A stretch of 58,990 nt of DNA. Origin: an uncultured Desulfuromonadales bacterium (GTDB lineage: Bacteria > Desulfobacterota > Desulfuromonadia > Desulfuromonadales > Geopsychrobacteraceae). The stretch spans positions 1 through 58,990 of the forward strand of contig CAMYNC010000020.1 in NCBI GenBank assembly GCA_947259685.1, in the 5' to 3' direction. The translations under genes were made by a program, and so were the position numbers. Positions 8,848 to 19,523 of this stretch are shown here, piece by piece. A model generated the notes under the pieces. It was not told the origin of the DNA and ran no database searches. It was given only the letters and a program-made list of their open reading frames with translations. Positions within the stretch are counted from its first letter, which is position 1. Each line of letters starts with the position of its first letter.

Positions 8848-10518
8848 TTAATCCGCTTGGCAGATAGCGCCAGTCCCAGCACTGGTTACCACTTTTGCGT
8901 AACGCGCCAGCCAGCCGGTTTTGATTTTCGGTTCCGGAGCCTGCCAATTGCGCCGCCGTTCTTCAAGCACCTCCGCCGACAGGTCGATCTTCAAACTGCG
9001 ATTGGGGATATCCAGGACAATCGGATCACCATCCTCGATTAGGGCGATCGGCCCACCCTGTGCCGCCTCAGGAGAAATATGCCCGATACATGGCCCGCGC
9101 GTGCCGCCGGAAAAACGGCCATCGGTAATCAGCGCCACGCTATCACCGAGCCCAAGGCCCATCAAGGTCGCCGTGGGGGCCAGCATCTCACGCATACCGG
9201 GGCCACCCTTTGGCCCCTCGTAGCGGATGACAACCACGTCACCGGCCACCACCTTGCCGCCCATCAGTGCTTCCATGGCAGCTTCTTCGGAATCGTAGCA
9301 GCGCGCCTTGCCGGTAAAGTTCATCATCTGTTCGGAAACACCGGACTGTTTTACCACCGCCCCCTCGGGAGCCAGGTTCCCTTTGAGGATAGCGATCCCG
9401 CCTTCGGCACGAACCGGGTCGCTGACCGGGTGGATGACCTCTTCGTCGACACTCTCAATACTTTCGACGATTTGCTTGACCGACAGGCCGAGCAGGGTTG
9501 GATGATCGGCGATACGGTCGCGCAACTGGTAGAGTACCGCTGGAACTCCGCCGGCGGCATCCAGATCTTCCATAAAATGGATCCCACCCGGATTCATTGA
9601 CGCCAGCTGCGGGGTCGTGCGACTGAGATCGTCAAAGGCATCGAGCGGCAATTCAACCCCTGCCTCATGTGCGATCGACAGCAGGTGCAGGACGGTGTTG
9701 CTGGAACCGCCCAGGGCCAGGTCGACGCGGATGGCATTTTCGAATGCTTCACGGGTCAGAATCTGCCGGGGGGTGATATTATCCCGTACCAGCTGAACAA
9801 TTTTCTCCCCGGAGGCAAAGGAGATGCGTCGCTTCAACGAAGAGACCGCCGAGGCGGTTCCGCAGCGCGGCAGACTCATGCCCATGGTTTCAGTGAGAAT
9901 CGCCATGGTGTTCGCGGTAAACAGGCCCTGGCAGGAGCCAGCCGTCGGACAGGCGTTATCCTCGCACATCATCAACTGCTTTTCATCGATCACTCCAGCC
10001 TTATACTGGCCCATCGCTTCGAAGGTGTCGGTGACAAAACTGAAGCGCTTGCCTTCCCGACCGGAACCGGTTTGCGAAGGTCCGGCAGTAACCACAATGC
10101 AAGGGATATCCAGCCGGGCCGCCGCCATTAGCATCCCCGGAGTGATCTTGTCGCAGTTGGTCAGCAGGACCAGACCATCCAGACGATGCGCCTCGGCGAT
10201 CGACTCGACCATGTCGGCAATCAATTCGCGGGTTGGCAACGAATAGTGCATCCCCTTATGTCCCATGGCGATGCCATCACAGACACCAGGAATCCCGAAA
10301 ATAAATGAATAACCACCACCGGAGTGAACCCCTTTTTCGATAAACCGCTCCAAATCGCGCATGCCGGTATGCCCAGGAATCAGGTCGGTAAACGAAGAAG
10401 CGATCCCGATGAACGGTTTATCCATCTGCTCATTCGGCACCCCGGTACTCTTCAATAAAGCTCGGTGCGGAGTCCGTTCAAATCCTTTGGTGATTGCATC
10501 ACTACGTTTACTGCTCAT
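8848..10518 (-). CDS. ilvD: Dihydroxy-acid dehydratase
   Basis: Fe-S dehydratase giving 2-keto acids for valine and isoleucine. The 556-aa protein has the family's cluster cysteines in [11 protein letters not shown] and [20 protein letters not shown], and the C-terminal [19 protein letters not shown]. An AGGATGG box precedes the ATG. ilvD is upstream of ilvB with a 158-bp gap that holds no gene, so co-transcription is plausible but not certain. A strong terminator lies just upstream of ilvD, so its promoter must lie in the roughly 70 bp between the two. Confidence 0.95.
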   Translation of the reverse strand: MSSKRSDAITKGFERTPHRALLKSTGVPNEQMDKPFIGIASSFTDLIPGHTGMRDLERFIEKGVHSGGGYSFIFGIPGVCDGIAMGHKGMHYSLPTRELIADMVESIAEAHRLDGLVLLTNCDKITPGMLMAAARLDIPCIVVTAGPSQTGSGREGKRFSFVTDTFEAMGQYKAGVIDEKQLMMCEDNACPTAGSCQGLFTANTMAILTETMGMSLPRCGTASAVSSLKRRISFASGEKIVQLVRDNITPRQILTREAFENAIRVDLALGGSSNTVLHLLSIAHEAGVELPLDAFDDLSRTTPQLASMNPGGIHFMEDLDAAGGVPAVLYQLRDRIADHPTLLGLSVKQIVESIESVDEEVIHPVSDPVRAEGGIAILKGNLAPEGAVVKQSGVSEQMMNFTGKARCYDSEEAAMEALMGGKVVAGDVVVIRYEGPKGGPGMREMLAPTATLMGLGLGDSVALITDGRFSGGTRGPCIGHISPEAAQGGPIALIEDGDPIVLDIPNRSLKIDLSAEVLEERRRNWQAPEPKIKTGWLARYAKVVTSAGTGAICQAD

Positions 10519-10588
10519 GGTCGTCCATCCTGTCTGGTGAAGTCATCTGGTTCAATTATGCTAAGTAGAACCAAGCCAAAAATAAAAT

Positions 10589-10628
10589 ACAGCAAAGGGT
10601 TTAAGCAGATGCTTAAACCCTTTGCTGT
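10589..10628 (-). terminator. Strong 18-bp perfect hairpin between DUF465 gene and ilvD
   Basis: An uninterrupted 18-bp stem (10589-10606 with 10611-10628) closes a 4-base loop (agat). On the minus strand it is followed by ATTTTATTTTTGG, so it terminates transcripts arriving from the rpsB-side genes before ilvD. Confidence 0.85.
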
Positions 10629-10660
10629 AAGAGTCTTTCCCGTTATGTAAAAAAACGGGC

Positions 10661-10879
10661 TCAGGCGGTAACTGTGTTGAGAATTCTTTCCATCTCATCC
10701 TTGCCGGCCAGTTTCAATTTCTTTACCTTGTTTTTCTCAAGCTCTTCAGGCGGACTGAGAAACCCTTTTTTCTCATACTCAGTCAATTTCTTCTCAAACA
10801 GGATATGTTCTTCATACAACATGCGAAAACGGGAGTTATTATCCAGCAGCCCCTGCAACACATTCTGATCAATATCCAT
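10661..10879 (-). CDS. DUF465 (YdcH-like) small coiled protein
   Basis: A 72-residue, highly charged, mainly helical protein (LLDNNSRFRMLYEEHILFEK, then LEKNKVKKLKLAGKDEMERI) matching the small DUF465/YdcH family: two antiparallel helices, cytoplasmic, function unknown. The start at 10879 is chosen because GGAGG stands 7 nt before it; a longer in-frame start 18 codons upstream lacks a site. It lies about 100 bp after tsaB and ends at a strong terminator. Confidence 0.8.
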   Translation of the reverse strand: MDIDQNVLQGLLDNNSRFRMLYEEHILFEKKLTEYEKKGFLSPPEELEKNKVKKLKLAGKDEMERILNTVTA

Positions 10880-10978
10880 TGGCACCTCCACACATAATGA
10901 GTTAGAGAGAAAAACCTGCCTATAGATAACCAAACCGACGCAAAATTGTCAACAGTGGAACATGGCTTGAACATTTCC

Positions 10979-11671
10979 TCAGCTAGCAGGACGATTCAAC
11001 TCGGCATCGGAGGGTCGAATATAGATAGGGAGCAATTCGGCAGCTGAAACAACTTGACCGGCTTGATATTGATTGGCAGCCAGCCAGGCTGCCTGAGCCG
11101 CTCTTGGCTGGTGCGCAGGCATAGCTGGCAACAAAGCCCTTTCGCCTAGAAGTTCCTCTATCAGATGAGAGTAAAGCGGCACAGCGTCACCGACTAAGGC
11201 CACCTGCCCTTTGAACTGTTGTAGGAGGCGATACGGCGGTAAAACCTGGGCATCGATTGTTGCCACCGGCCCCTGTTCAGTCCACTGGAACAGCTGGCTG
11301 TAGACCTCTTTTTTCCGCGCATCGAGAAACACACATATCGGCAATGGGCACAGCGGCAGATTCATCGCCAGCATTTGTAACGATGAGATCCCAACCACCG
11401 GTTTATCAAGGACCTGTGCCAACCCCTTAACGGTCGCAACACCGATCCGCAGACCGGTAAAGGAACCGGGTCCCGTCACCGCGACCAATAGATCAAGCTC
11501 AGCTAAGGTCCAATTTGCTTCCTGCAGCAGCAGATCGATCTGTTTGAGCAGTTTCTCACTATGAGTGCTGCGAACATTTAGCAGAGTCTCTGCTACCAGG
11601 CGGTCGCCATGACAAAGGGCCACGCTGCCGGTCAGCGAAGAGCTATCGATGGCCAGTATTTTGGGTGTCAT
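10979..11671 (-). CDS. tsaB: tRNA threonylcarbamoyladenosine biosynthesis protein TsaB
   Basis: Scaffold partner of TsaD/TsaE in forming t6A37 on ANN-decoding tRNAs. The 230-aa ASKHA-fold protein begins ILAIDSSSLTGSVALC and has the hallmark VTGPGSFTGLRIGVATVKGL around residue 66. The C-terminal half is variable, as usual. It starts 14 bp after the rseP stop and appears to be the penultimate gene of the long rpsB-side series. Confidence 0.93.
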   Translation of the reverse strand: MTPKILAIDSSSLTGSVALCHGDRLVAETLLNVRSTHSEKLLKQIDLLLQEANWTLAELDLLVAVTGPGSFTGLRIGVATVKGLAQVLDKPVVGISSLQMLAMNLPLCPLPICVFLDARKKEVYSQLFQWTEQGPVATIDAQVLPPYRLLQQFKGQVALVGDAVPLYSHLIEELLGERALLPAMPAHQPRAAQAAWLAANQYQAGQVVSAAELLPIYIRPSDAELNRPAS

Positions 11672-11685
11672 GACAGTCAGTTTCT

Positions 11686-13002
11686 CTAACCCCAGATCCG
11701 GATGATGTCGTTATAGAACGCCAGCACCATCAACATCAACAACATCGCCATGCCGACCTGCTGAGCCATTTCCCGGGCGCGAATCGATACCGGCCGACGA
11801 AGAATCAGTTCAACCAGGTAAAACAGAATGTGGCCACCATCCAGAATCGGGATCGGCAAGAGATTGAGAATTCCCAGCTGAATCGAAATAAACGCCAAAA
11901 CCGAAAGGATCGCCGACAGATCGGTCTGGGCTGCCTGCCCGGCGACCTGCACCACGGTGATCGGCCCGCCGATATTTTTCGCTGAAACACTTCCGGTAAA
12001 CAGCTTTTGCACAAACACGACCGTTAGCTCGATCAACTCCCAGGTGCGTTTCGCTCCTGCACCGATGGCGTCCACAAATCCATAGCGTTTAAACTCGGAA
12101 GTTTGCAGCGGTGCTATCCCTATCAAAAAGTCCCCTTCGCCGTCCCGCTGTTCCGGAACCAGCTCCAGGGTCAGTTGTTCGCCCCCCCGCTCCAACAGCA
12201 CCGGCACCGATTGGCCGCCGACGGTTTGGATAATCTCCTTAAGGTCATACCAGGAAGTCACTTCCTGACCATCGATCTGTAAGATTAAGTCTGCTTTCTG
12301 AATACCGGCAGTTGCCGCCGGCATTCCCTCTGCAAGCCCACCGACCCGAGCCTCCTGAGCCGGCAACAAGCCGAGGGATTGCATCCCTTCAAGGCTGTTG
12401 TTGTCTTCCGGGATCCTCAGCTGCAGCTGTTTCCCGCCACGCTCAACCAGAAAATTCAGTGGCTCGCCGGCGGCAGAAACAAACGCCTTGTTGCCGTCAT
12501 TCCAGCTGGCCACAGCTTGCTGGTTGATTTTGAGAACACAATCGCCGGGCATAAAACCAGCCTTGCCGGCATCGGTGTCGGACAGCACATAGCCGATACA
12601 GGGTTGGGCTTCGTAGTAACTTGGCATCTCCACGCCGGCCATAAAAGCAACCGGTAGGATCAGCAGTGGCAGCAGCAGATTCATTAATGGTCCGGCAGAA
12701 ACGATCGCCAGCCGCCGGGACACCGGCTTGTCGGCAAAGGAACGACGCTTTTCCTCTGCGGTCAACGCGGCCTCTTCACCCTGCTCGCCGCCACCTTCAC
12801 CCAGCATCTGAACATAACCACCCAGCGGAATAGCACAAATCAGATATTCGGTTTCACCTCGCTGGTGAGAAACCAGTTTCGGACCGAAACCAAGGGAAAA
12901 TTTCAGGACTTTGACGCCGCACCATTTGGCGACCATAAAGTGTCCCAATTCGTGAACAAAAACCAACACACCGAGCATTAAAATGCCAGCAATGATTGTC
13001 AT
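11686..13002 (-). CDS. rseP: RseP-type site-2 intramembrane zinc protease
   Basis: Inner-membrane protease of regulated intramembrane proteolysis (anti-sigma and signal-peptide remnant cleavage). The zinc site HELGH is at residues 18-22 in the first membrane helix, and the third ligand is in LDGGH near the C-terminus ([17 protein letters not shown]). Two PDZ domains lie between (about residues 120-200 and 210-290), giving the 438-aa length and Gram-negative RseP architecture. It overlaps the dxr stop by 4 bp. Location next to dxr, cdsA and uppS is the common proteobacterial order. Confidence 0.94.
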   Translation of the reverse strand: MTIIAGILMLGVLVFVHELGHFMVAKWCGVKVLKFSLGFGPKLVSHQRGETEYLICAIPLGGYVQMLGEGGGEQGEEAALTAEEKRRSFADKPVSRRLAIVSAGPLMNLLLPLLILPVAFMAGVEMPSYYEAQPCIGYVLSDTDAGKAGFMPGDCVLKINQQAVASWNDGNKAFVSAAGEPLNFLVERGGKQLQLRIPEDNNSLEGMQSLGLLPAQEARVGGLAEGMPAATAGIQKADLILQIDGQEVTSWYDLKEIIQTVGGQSVPVLLERGGEQLTLELVPEQRDGEGDFLIGIAPLQTSEFKRYGFVDAIGAGAKRTWELIELTVVFVQKLFTGSVSAKNIGGPITVVQVAGQAAQTDLSAILSVLAFISIQLGILNLLPIPILDGGHILFYLVELILRRPVSIRAREMAQQVGMAMLLMLMVLAFYNDIIRIWG

Positions 13003-14174
13003 GATGACAGACCTCCACGAATCAGCTCTCTCGCCTGCTGGCGACCCCAGCGGTCAGCCTGCAGCACCCGATCGATCGTCGACAGGTCTTCGCGCTGATG
13101 GTCCTGCATAACCCGTTCGATAACCCGCGCTATCTGGAGAAAGCTGAGTTGATTCTGTAAAAAAGCGTCTACTGCGATTTCGTTGGCAGCATTCATAACT
13201 GCGGGAATGGTGCCACCGGCCTGCAAAGCCGCATAGGCGAGGCGCAGGCAGGGAAAACGCTCTGGATCCGGCTCGAAGAAGGTCAGGCGACCAGCCTGAC
13301 AAAGATCGAGTGGCGCCAGATCCAAGGGCAACCGCTGCGGCCAGGAGAGTGCATAAGCGATGGGGGTTTTCATATCGGGAATTCCCAACTGCGCCATGAC
13401 CGCGCCATCCTGATATTCGACCATCGAATGGATAATGCTTTCGGGATGAATATGCACTGAAATCTGCTCGGCGGGCAGGTTGAACAACCAATAGGCCTCG
13501 ATCACTTCGAGCCCCTTGTTCATCATGGTCGCAGAGTCGATAGAAATCTTGCGGCCCATCTCCCAGTTGGGATGCGCCAACGCGTCGGCCGGCGTCACTT
13601 CCTGCAGTTGCCGCAAAGAATGCTGACGAAAAGGGCCACCAGAGGCAGTGAGTATCAAGCGCCGCACATCCTCGGACCGCTGTCCGGCCAAGGATTGAAA
13701 AATGGCTGAATGTTCGCTGTCGACCGGGATCATCCTGACACCAGCCTTTGCGACTTCCGCCATCACCAGCGAGCCTGCAGTCACCAGGGTTTCCTTGTTC
13801 GCCAGGGCGATGTCTTTACCCGCTTTGATTGCCGCCAGGGTCGGGACCAGGCCGGCCGCACCAACGATCGCCGCAACCACCATCTCAGCAGCTTCGCAGG
13901 TGGCACAGCGGATCATCCCCTCAATCCCGCAGAGGATTTCGACATTCTCGCCCTTTAATTCCCTAGCCAGTTCTGCTGCGCCCTGCTCGCTGGACACAGC
14001 AACCAGTCGCGGCCGGAATTTTTTCACCTGCTGCGTCAATAAGCCGATATTATTCCCGGCAGTTAAAGCAACAACACGGTATGACTTCGGAAAAGCTGCG
14101 ACAATTTCGAGGGTGCTGACACCGATCGAGCCGGTCGATCCAAGAATGGTGAGATTTTTCATTTTATCCGTCAT
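12999..14174 (-). CDS. dxr: 1-deoxy-D-xylulose 5-phosphate reductoisomerase
   Basis: Second enzyme of the non-mevalonate isoprenoid pathway; feeds UppS two genes upstream. The 391-aa protein has the NADPH motif [15 protein letters not shown] at the N-terminus, metal/substrate residues in [12 protein letters not shown], and the ASGGPFR loop. It overlaps cdsA by 4 bp and rseP by 4 bp, so the three are likely translated together. Confidence 0.95.
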   Translation of the reverse strand: MTDKMKNLTILGSTGSIGVSTLEIVAAFPKSYRVVALTAGNNIGLLTQQVKKFRPRLVAVSSEQGAAELARELKGENVEILCGIEGMIRCATCEAAEMVVAAIVGAAGLVPTLAAIKAGKDIALANKETLVTAGSLVMAEVAKAGVRMIPVDSEHSAIFQSLAGQRSEDVRRLILTASGGPFRQHSLRQLQEVTPADALAHPNWEMGRKISIDSATMMNKGLEVIEAYWLFNLPAEQISVHIHPESIIHSMVEYQDGAVMAQLGIPDMKTPIAYALSWPQRLPLDLAPLDLCQAGRLTFFEPDPERFPCLRLAYAALQAGGTIPAVMNAANEIAVDAFLQNQLSFLQIARVIERVMQDHQREDLSTIDRVLQADRWGRQQARELIRGGLSS

Positions 14175-14971
14175 CCGCCGTATCCATAACGGGCGATGTA
14201 GTAAACAATCGGAAACGCAAACAGTAAGCTATCAAGCCGGTCAAGCAGGCCGCCGTGGCCGGGGATCATGGTGCCTGAGTCCTTGACGCCACAAGCACGC
14301 TTGAGCAGTGACTCGAACAGATCGCCAAGCTGCCCCGCCACCCCAAGGAGCAAGCCGATCAAAATCGCCTCAAAACCTCCGATGTCTGGCAGAAAGCTGG
14401 CTCGACAGAGATACACTGCAGCAATCGAACCAAGCAGCCCCCCCAAAGCGCCTTCAATACTTTTATTCGGACTGACCGCAGGATACAGCTTATGCTTGCC
14501 GATACTGCTGCCGACAAAGTAGGCGAAAGTATCACACCCCATTATCGCTAAAAGGGTCAGGAAAATCCATTCCTGCCCAGCGGGAAGTAAACGTAATGCG
14601 CCAAGGTGGCCGAGCAGAAAGGGCAGATAAAGCAGGCCGAGGCAGAGCCAGCCTAAACGTTGTGGCAGTTCATGAATAATTGGCAGACGAAACAGAAACA
14701 GCAGTGCCAGACCAAGGGCCGCAAAGGTCAACAGCGGAAACAACAAGTCATAGCGCTGCCAATAAAGCAGGGGAACTACCAGGGTGCCGGTGGTTGCTGC
14801 GAACCATTGTTCGACCCTGTGCTCAACTGACAGACCCATTTGGTTAAATTCATAGAGGGCCAGAAACAGAACCAGGGCCAAAAAGATAAAAAAGATCGCC
14901 GAGTTACCAAAGGCGATCAGCAGAATCAGAAGTGGCAGTGCGACAGCCGCTGTCAGGATGCGCTGTTTAAT
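14171..14971 (-). CDS. cdsA: Phosphatidate cytidylyltransferase, apparent AUU start
   Basis: Makes CDP-diacylglycerol, substrate of PssA encoded 10 kb away. Many membrane helices; the C-terminal family signature is visible as [21 protein letters not shown] conventional start would only be found 30 codons in and would remove the first helix. Reading the open frame back gives [19 protein letters not shown], the usual CdsA N-terminus (normally MKQRILTA), beginning with ATT at 14971. The frame closes with TGA two codons earlier, and GGGAG lies 7 nt before the ATT. The gene therefore seems to start at ATT, overlapping the uppS stop (GATTAA); 266 aa fits the family. A sequence error is the alternative. 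Confidence 0.88.
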   Translation of the reverse strand: MKQRILTAAVALPLLILLIAFGNSAIFFIFLALVLFLALYEFNQMGLSVEHRVEQWFAATTGTLVVPLLYWQRYDLLFPLLTFAALGLALLFLFRLPIIHELPQRLGWLCLGLLYLPFLLGHLGALRLLPAGQEWIFLTLLAIMGCDTFAYFVGSSIGKHKLYPAVSPNKSIEGALGGLLGSIAAVYLCRASFLPDIGGFEAILIGLLLGVAGQLGDLFESLLKRACGVKDSGTMIPGHGGLLDRLDSLLFAFPIVYYIARYGYGG

Positions 14972-15740
14972 CGGTCATCTCCCTTTGCCGATGAGGCACA
15001 GAATCGAGCTGGTCATCGGTCAAACCGAAGCGGCGTTTACGCCGCTGATAATCATCAAGGGCTTTTTGTAATTCGCCCGCATCGAAATCGGGCCAGAGCA
15101 CCTCAGTGAAGTACAATTCAGCATAGGCCAGTTGCCAGAGCAGAAAATTGCTGATGCGCATTTCGCCACTGGTTCTGATCAGCAAGTCGGGAGTTGGAAT
15201 ACCCAGGGTATCCAGACAGGACTCAAAATCTTCGGCGGTTATCGCTGCCGGATCTCCACCTTCAGCCATGGTCTGCTGTACCAGCAGACGAGTTGCCCGC
15301 AAAATTTCATCCCGCCCACCATAGGATAATGCTAAGACCAGGGTGAGATTCTTGCCGGTTGCGGTTTCAACTTCGGCATCTGTCAAAGCCCGCCGAACCG
15401 ATGCAGACAGACGGTTACGATCGCCAATCACCCGCAAGCGGATACCAGTCTCCAGCATCTGTTGCCGCTGTGAAGCAAGAAACTGCAGCAGCAGTTGCAT
15501 CAGCGCATCGACCTCCTGTGAAGGGCGTCCCCAATTCTCAGAGCTGAAGGCGAACAGGCTCAGGTAGCTGATCCCCTGCCTGGCGCATTCATCGACCACC
15601 TTAATGACTGTCTGGACACCCTGGTTGTGCCCCGCAATCCTCGGCAGATTACGTTGTTTCGCCCAACGACCATTGCCATCCATGATAATTGCCAGGTGTT
15701 GTAAAACCTGATTTTGTTCGGGTATCAAAGGCTTAGACAT
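14967..15740 (-). CDS. uppS: Undecaprenyl diphosphate synthase (cis-prenyltransferase)
   Basis: Builds C55 undecaprenyl diphosphate, the lipid carrier for peptidoglycan and O-antigen. The 257-aa protein shows HLAIIMDGNGRWAKQR with catalytic Asp21, the LSLFAFSSENWGRP segment, and the C-terminal RTSGEMRISNFLLWQLAYAE. Its stop codon overlaps the proposed start of cdsA. About 140 bp with a terminator separate it from the ferredoxin gene, so it may have its own promoter there. Confidence 0.95.
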   Translation of the reverse strand: MSKPLIPEQNQVLQHLAIIMDGNGRWAKQRNLPRIAGHNQGVQTVIKVVDECARQGISYLSLFAFSSENWGRPSQEVDALMQLLLQFLASQRQQMLETGIRLRVIGDRNRLSASVRRALTDAEVETATGKNLTLVLALSYGGRDEILRATRLLVQQTMAEGGDPAAITAEDFESCLDTLGIPTPDLLIRTSGEMRISNFLLWQLAYAELYFTEVLWPDFDAGELQKALDDYQRRKRRFGLTDDQLDSVPHRQREMTD

Positions 15741-15825
15741 GCGACAAAACCCATTTCCTATTGAGCAAAAACATAAGGCTCGAAATTAGCATGATTTATT
15801 CTAGGACAGCAAGTCATGAAAGTGC

Positions 15826-15859
15826 ACAAAAAAGAATAGGGCGCCTGCATAGACGCCCT
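15826..15859 (-). terminator. Terminator after ferredoxin gene
   Basis: A short GC-rich stem (agggcg at 15838-15843 with cgccct at 15854-15859) is followed on the minus strand by TATTCTTTTTT. It lies 24 bp after the ferredoxin stop. Confidence 0.6.
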
Positions 15860-15882
15860 TAACTTCAAAACGTAAAATCAAA

Positions 15883-16047
15883 TTACTTGACGATCGCGTC
15901 CACCGGGCAACTGCCGATGCAGGCTTCGCATTCGGAGCAATCAGCGTTGATTTCGTAAGTCACTTCCGCCTCAACAATAGCACCGAGGGGGCAGGTATCA
16001 ACGCAGGTTCCACAGGCAATACAGTCGTCGTTAATTTTCAGAGCCAT
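15883..16047 (-). CDS. 2[4Fe-4S] bacterial-type ferredoxin
   Basis: Small electron carrier, 54 aa. Two CxxCxxCxxxCP motifs: CIACGTCVDTCP and CSECEACIGSCP, each able to bind one [4Fe-4S] cluster, in the pseudo-twofold clostridial-type arrangement. The start at 16047 (MALKINDDC) is backed by AAAGGAG 6 nt upstream; an in-frame start six codons earlier is not. It sits between frr and uppS, genes usually adjacent, and has its own terminator. Its redox partner is not evident in the window. Confidence 0.92.
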   Translation of the reverse strand: MALKINDDCIACGTCVDTCPLGAIVEAEVTYEINADCSECEACIGSCPVDAIVK

Positions 16048-16088
16048 GTTAACTCCTTTTGGCAATCAATCGAGCCGCAGTCGGGAGA

Positions 16089-17391
<1,303 letters not shown>

Positions 17392-18300
17392 TTACTTGCT
17401 CAGGGCAGCAACTTCGGCAGCGAAGTCGTCCTCTTTTTTCTCGATCCCCTCGCCGAGCTGGAAACGCACGTAGCTGTTGAGTTTGATTTCGCTACCGAGC
17501 TCCTTGCTCAGAGCCTCGACAACCTTACCAACCTTCTGGTCAGGGTCGACGACGAAGGCCTGCTCGAGCAGACAGACTTCACCAAAATACTTGTTGATCT
17601 GACCGATGATGATCTTTTCGACAATGTTTTCCGGCTTGCCGCTCTCGAGCGCTTTGACCCGCATGATCTCCTTCTCCTTGTCAACCACCTCGGAAGGAAC
17701 CTCATCACGCACCAGGTATGACGGAGCCGCAGCAGCAACGTGCATGGCGATCTGTTTGCCGAGCTCGGCAACTTTCGCATCAGTTGATTCGGTCTGCAGC
17801 TCAACCAACACCCCAATTTTACCAGCGCCATGGATATAAGAAGCAACCACACCCTGACCGACGTCAACCCGCTGCAGCCGACGGATATCCATATTCTCAC
17901 CGATGGTGGCAATCTGATGGGTCAACTCTTCACCAACGGTCCGACCGGTATTCGGGTATGCCAGAGTTTTCAACGCTTCGACATCAGCGACCTGGTTAGC
18001 GAGCACAACCTCACGCACGCCAGCAATAAAGCCCTGAAAACCATCATTTTTAGCAACAAAATCGGTTTCAGCATTGACTTCGACCAGGGCCCCTACAGTG
18101 CCATTGGAACCGGCAACGATTGCACCTTCAGCAGCGATTCGGCCAGACTTTTTCGCAGCAGCGGCCAAACCTTTTTTACGCAGAAAATCGACCGCTTCTT
18201 CCATATTTCCGGCAGTTTCAGTCAGGGCTTTTTTACAATCCATCATGCCTGCACCGGTTTTTTTGCGCAGTTCGGATACCATTGCGGCTGTAATACTCAC
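17392..18300 (-). CDS. tsf: Elongation factor Ts
   Basis: Nucleotide exchange factor for EF-Tu. The first 60 residues contain ELRKKTGAGMMDCKKAL (UBA-like domain) and the core begins with the TDFVAKNDGFQGF signature contacting EF-Tu. At 302 aa it has both core subdomains and the coiled coil. It follows rpsB by 118 bp containing a strong hairpin. Confidence 0.96.
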   Translation of the reverse strand: MSITAAMVSELRKKTGAGMMDCKKALTETAGNMEEAVDFLRKKGLAAAAKKSGRIAAEGAIVAGSNGTVGALVEVNAETDFVAKNDGFQGFIAGVREVVLANQVADVEALKTLAYPNTGRTVGEELTHQIATIGENMDIRRLQRVDVGQGVVASYIHGAGKIGVLVELQTESTDAKVAELGKQIAMHVAAAAPSYLVRDEVPSEVVDKEKEIMRVKALESGKPENIVEKIIIGQINKYFGEVCLLEQAFVVDPDQKVGKVVEALSKELGSEIKLNSYVRFQLGEGIEKKEDDFAAEVAALSK

Positions 18301-18359
18301 GTCTTATCCTCCATCGTTGGTGACGGGATGCTCCCCGCTATATTTCGTTGTTAAACCAA

Positions 18360-18381
18360 CGGCCGGACCGAAGCCCGGCCG
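18360..18381 (-). promoter_or_regulatory. Hairpin in the rpsB-tsf intergenic region
   Basis: A 7-bp all-GC-type stem (18360-18366 with 18375-18381) around an 8-base loop lies between rpsB and tsf. It is not followed by a real T run, so it is more likely a processing or partial attenuation element than a full terminator. Attenuation between rpsB and tsf is known in other bacteria; its use here is inference. Confidence 0.45.
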
Positions 18382-18418
18382 CAGGCCATTCTGTAACAAA
18401 CCGTTAAGCAGCGAGAGG

Positions 18419-19255
18419 TTATTCTGCGGACGGTGCAGCTTCCTCACTGACAACTGCTTTAGGCTCAGCAGCGGGAACTTCCTCAACGGGTGCGGCTTCG
18501 GCAGGTGCAGCCGCAACGACTTCAACCTCTGGCTCGTCCTTGCCTTCAGCTTCGGTCTGCTTCTGAACCTTGCGCCGCTGGCCACCTTCAACACAGGCCT
18601 CAGCCATCGTGGTGGCGAACAGGCGGATCGCGCGGATCGCGTCATCGTTACCCGGAATAATGTAATCGATGTTATCCGGATCGCAGTTGGTATCGACCAC
18701 TGCAACAACCGGGATACCCAACTTATTGGCTTCTTTGACGGCAATCGCTTCTTTGTTCGGGTCGATGATAAAAACTGCACCAGGCAGTTTATTCATATTC
18801 TTGATTCCGCCGAGGTTTTTCTCCAGCTTTTCACGCTCGCGCTCAAGCTGCAGCGCTTCTTTCTTGGTGTACTGCTCAAGAGTACCATCGGCAGCCATGC
18901 CCTCGATCTTTTTCAAGCGATCGATGCTGGCCTTAATGGTGGCAAAGTTGGTCAGCATGCCACCCAGCCAACGGTTGTTGACAAAGTACTGTTCCGAGCG
19001 CAGAGCCTCTTCCATGATCGCATCCTGAGCCTGCTTCTTGGTACCGACAAACAGCACCTTCTCGCCACTGGCGACGGTGTCCTGAATGAACTGGACGGCG
19101 GTCCGGAAGTAACGCACGGTCTTCTGCAGATCGACGATATAAATACCGTTACGGGCGCCGAAGATATACGGTTTCATTTTGGGGTTCCAGCGCTTGGTCT
19201 GGTGACCGAAGTGAACGCCGGCCTCCAGCAGTTGTTTCATAGTAACTTGTGCCAT
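18419..19255 (-). CDS. rpsB: 30S ribosomal protein S2
   Basis: Structural protein of the small subunit. Signature [20 protein letters not shown] near the N-terminus and a second S2 signature in the [20 protein letters not shown] region. The core ends near residue 228; the remaining 50 residues are a low-complexity tail of Ala, Pro, Glu and Val ([20 protein letters not shown]), longer than in E. coli and probably disordered. First gene of the minus-strand series, with a promoter about 120 bp upstream. Confidence 0.96.
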   Translation of the reverse strand: MAQVTMKQLLEAGVHFGHQTKRWNPKMKPYIFGARNGIYIVDLQKTVRYFRTAVQFIQDTVASGEKVLFVGTKKQAQDAIMEEALRSEQYFVNNRWLGGMLTNFATIKASIDRLKKIEGMAADGTLEQYTKKEALQLEREREKLEKNLGGIKNMNKLPGAVFIIDPNKEAIAVKEANKLGIPVVAVVDTNCDPDNIDYIIPGNDDAIRAIRLFATTMAEACVEGGQRRKVQKQTEAEGKDEPEVEVVAAAPAEAAPVEEVPAAEPKAVVSEEAAPSAE

Positions 19256-19375
19256 TGTCTTACTCCCTTTACGTTGGTTGATTCCTCCGCTTCAATCTTT
19301 TCCGACAGGCCTCAATCCGCAATTGAGAACCACCCTGCCAAGATCCTGAAGCGTGTGTATTTGGATAACTGCATG

Positions 19376-19405
19376 TCTATACCATTGCACCCTGTCGACA
19401 GGCAA
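19376..19405 (-). promoter_or_regulatory. Putative rpsB promoter
   Basis: TTGCCT (complement of 19400-19405), an 18-bp spacer and TATAGA (complement of 19376-19381) give a plausible sigma-70 promoter, with a leader of about 115 nt before rpsB. The rest of the 268-bp divergent gap to lptF shows no other structure I can assign. Confidence 0.5.
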
Positions 19406-19523
19406 GTGAAAAATCGCCGCCAGCCTCATCCAGATTTACTCACCGCAGAGCCGGAAAAATCTTATCCAAACAGCCGCTTTAGGCTATTTACAGACCTTCA
19501 AGGCTGTACTAACATGCGCGGCC

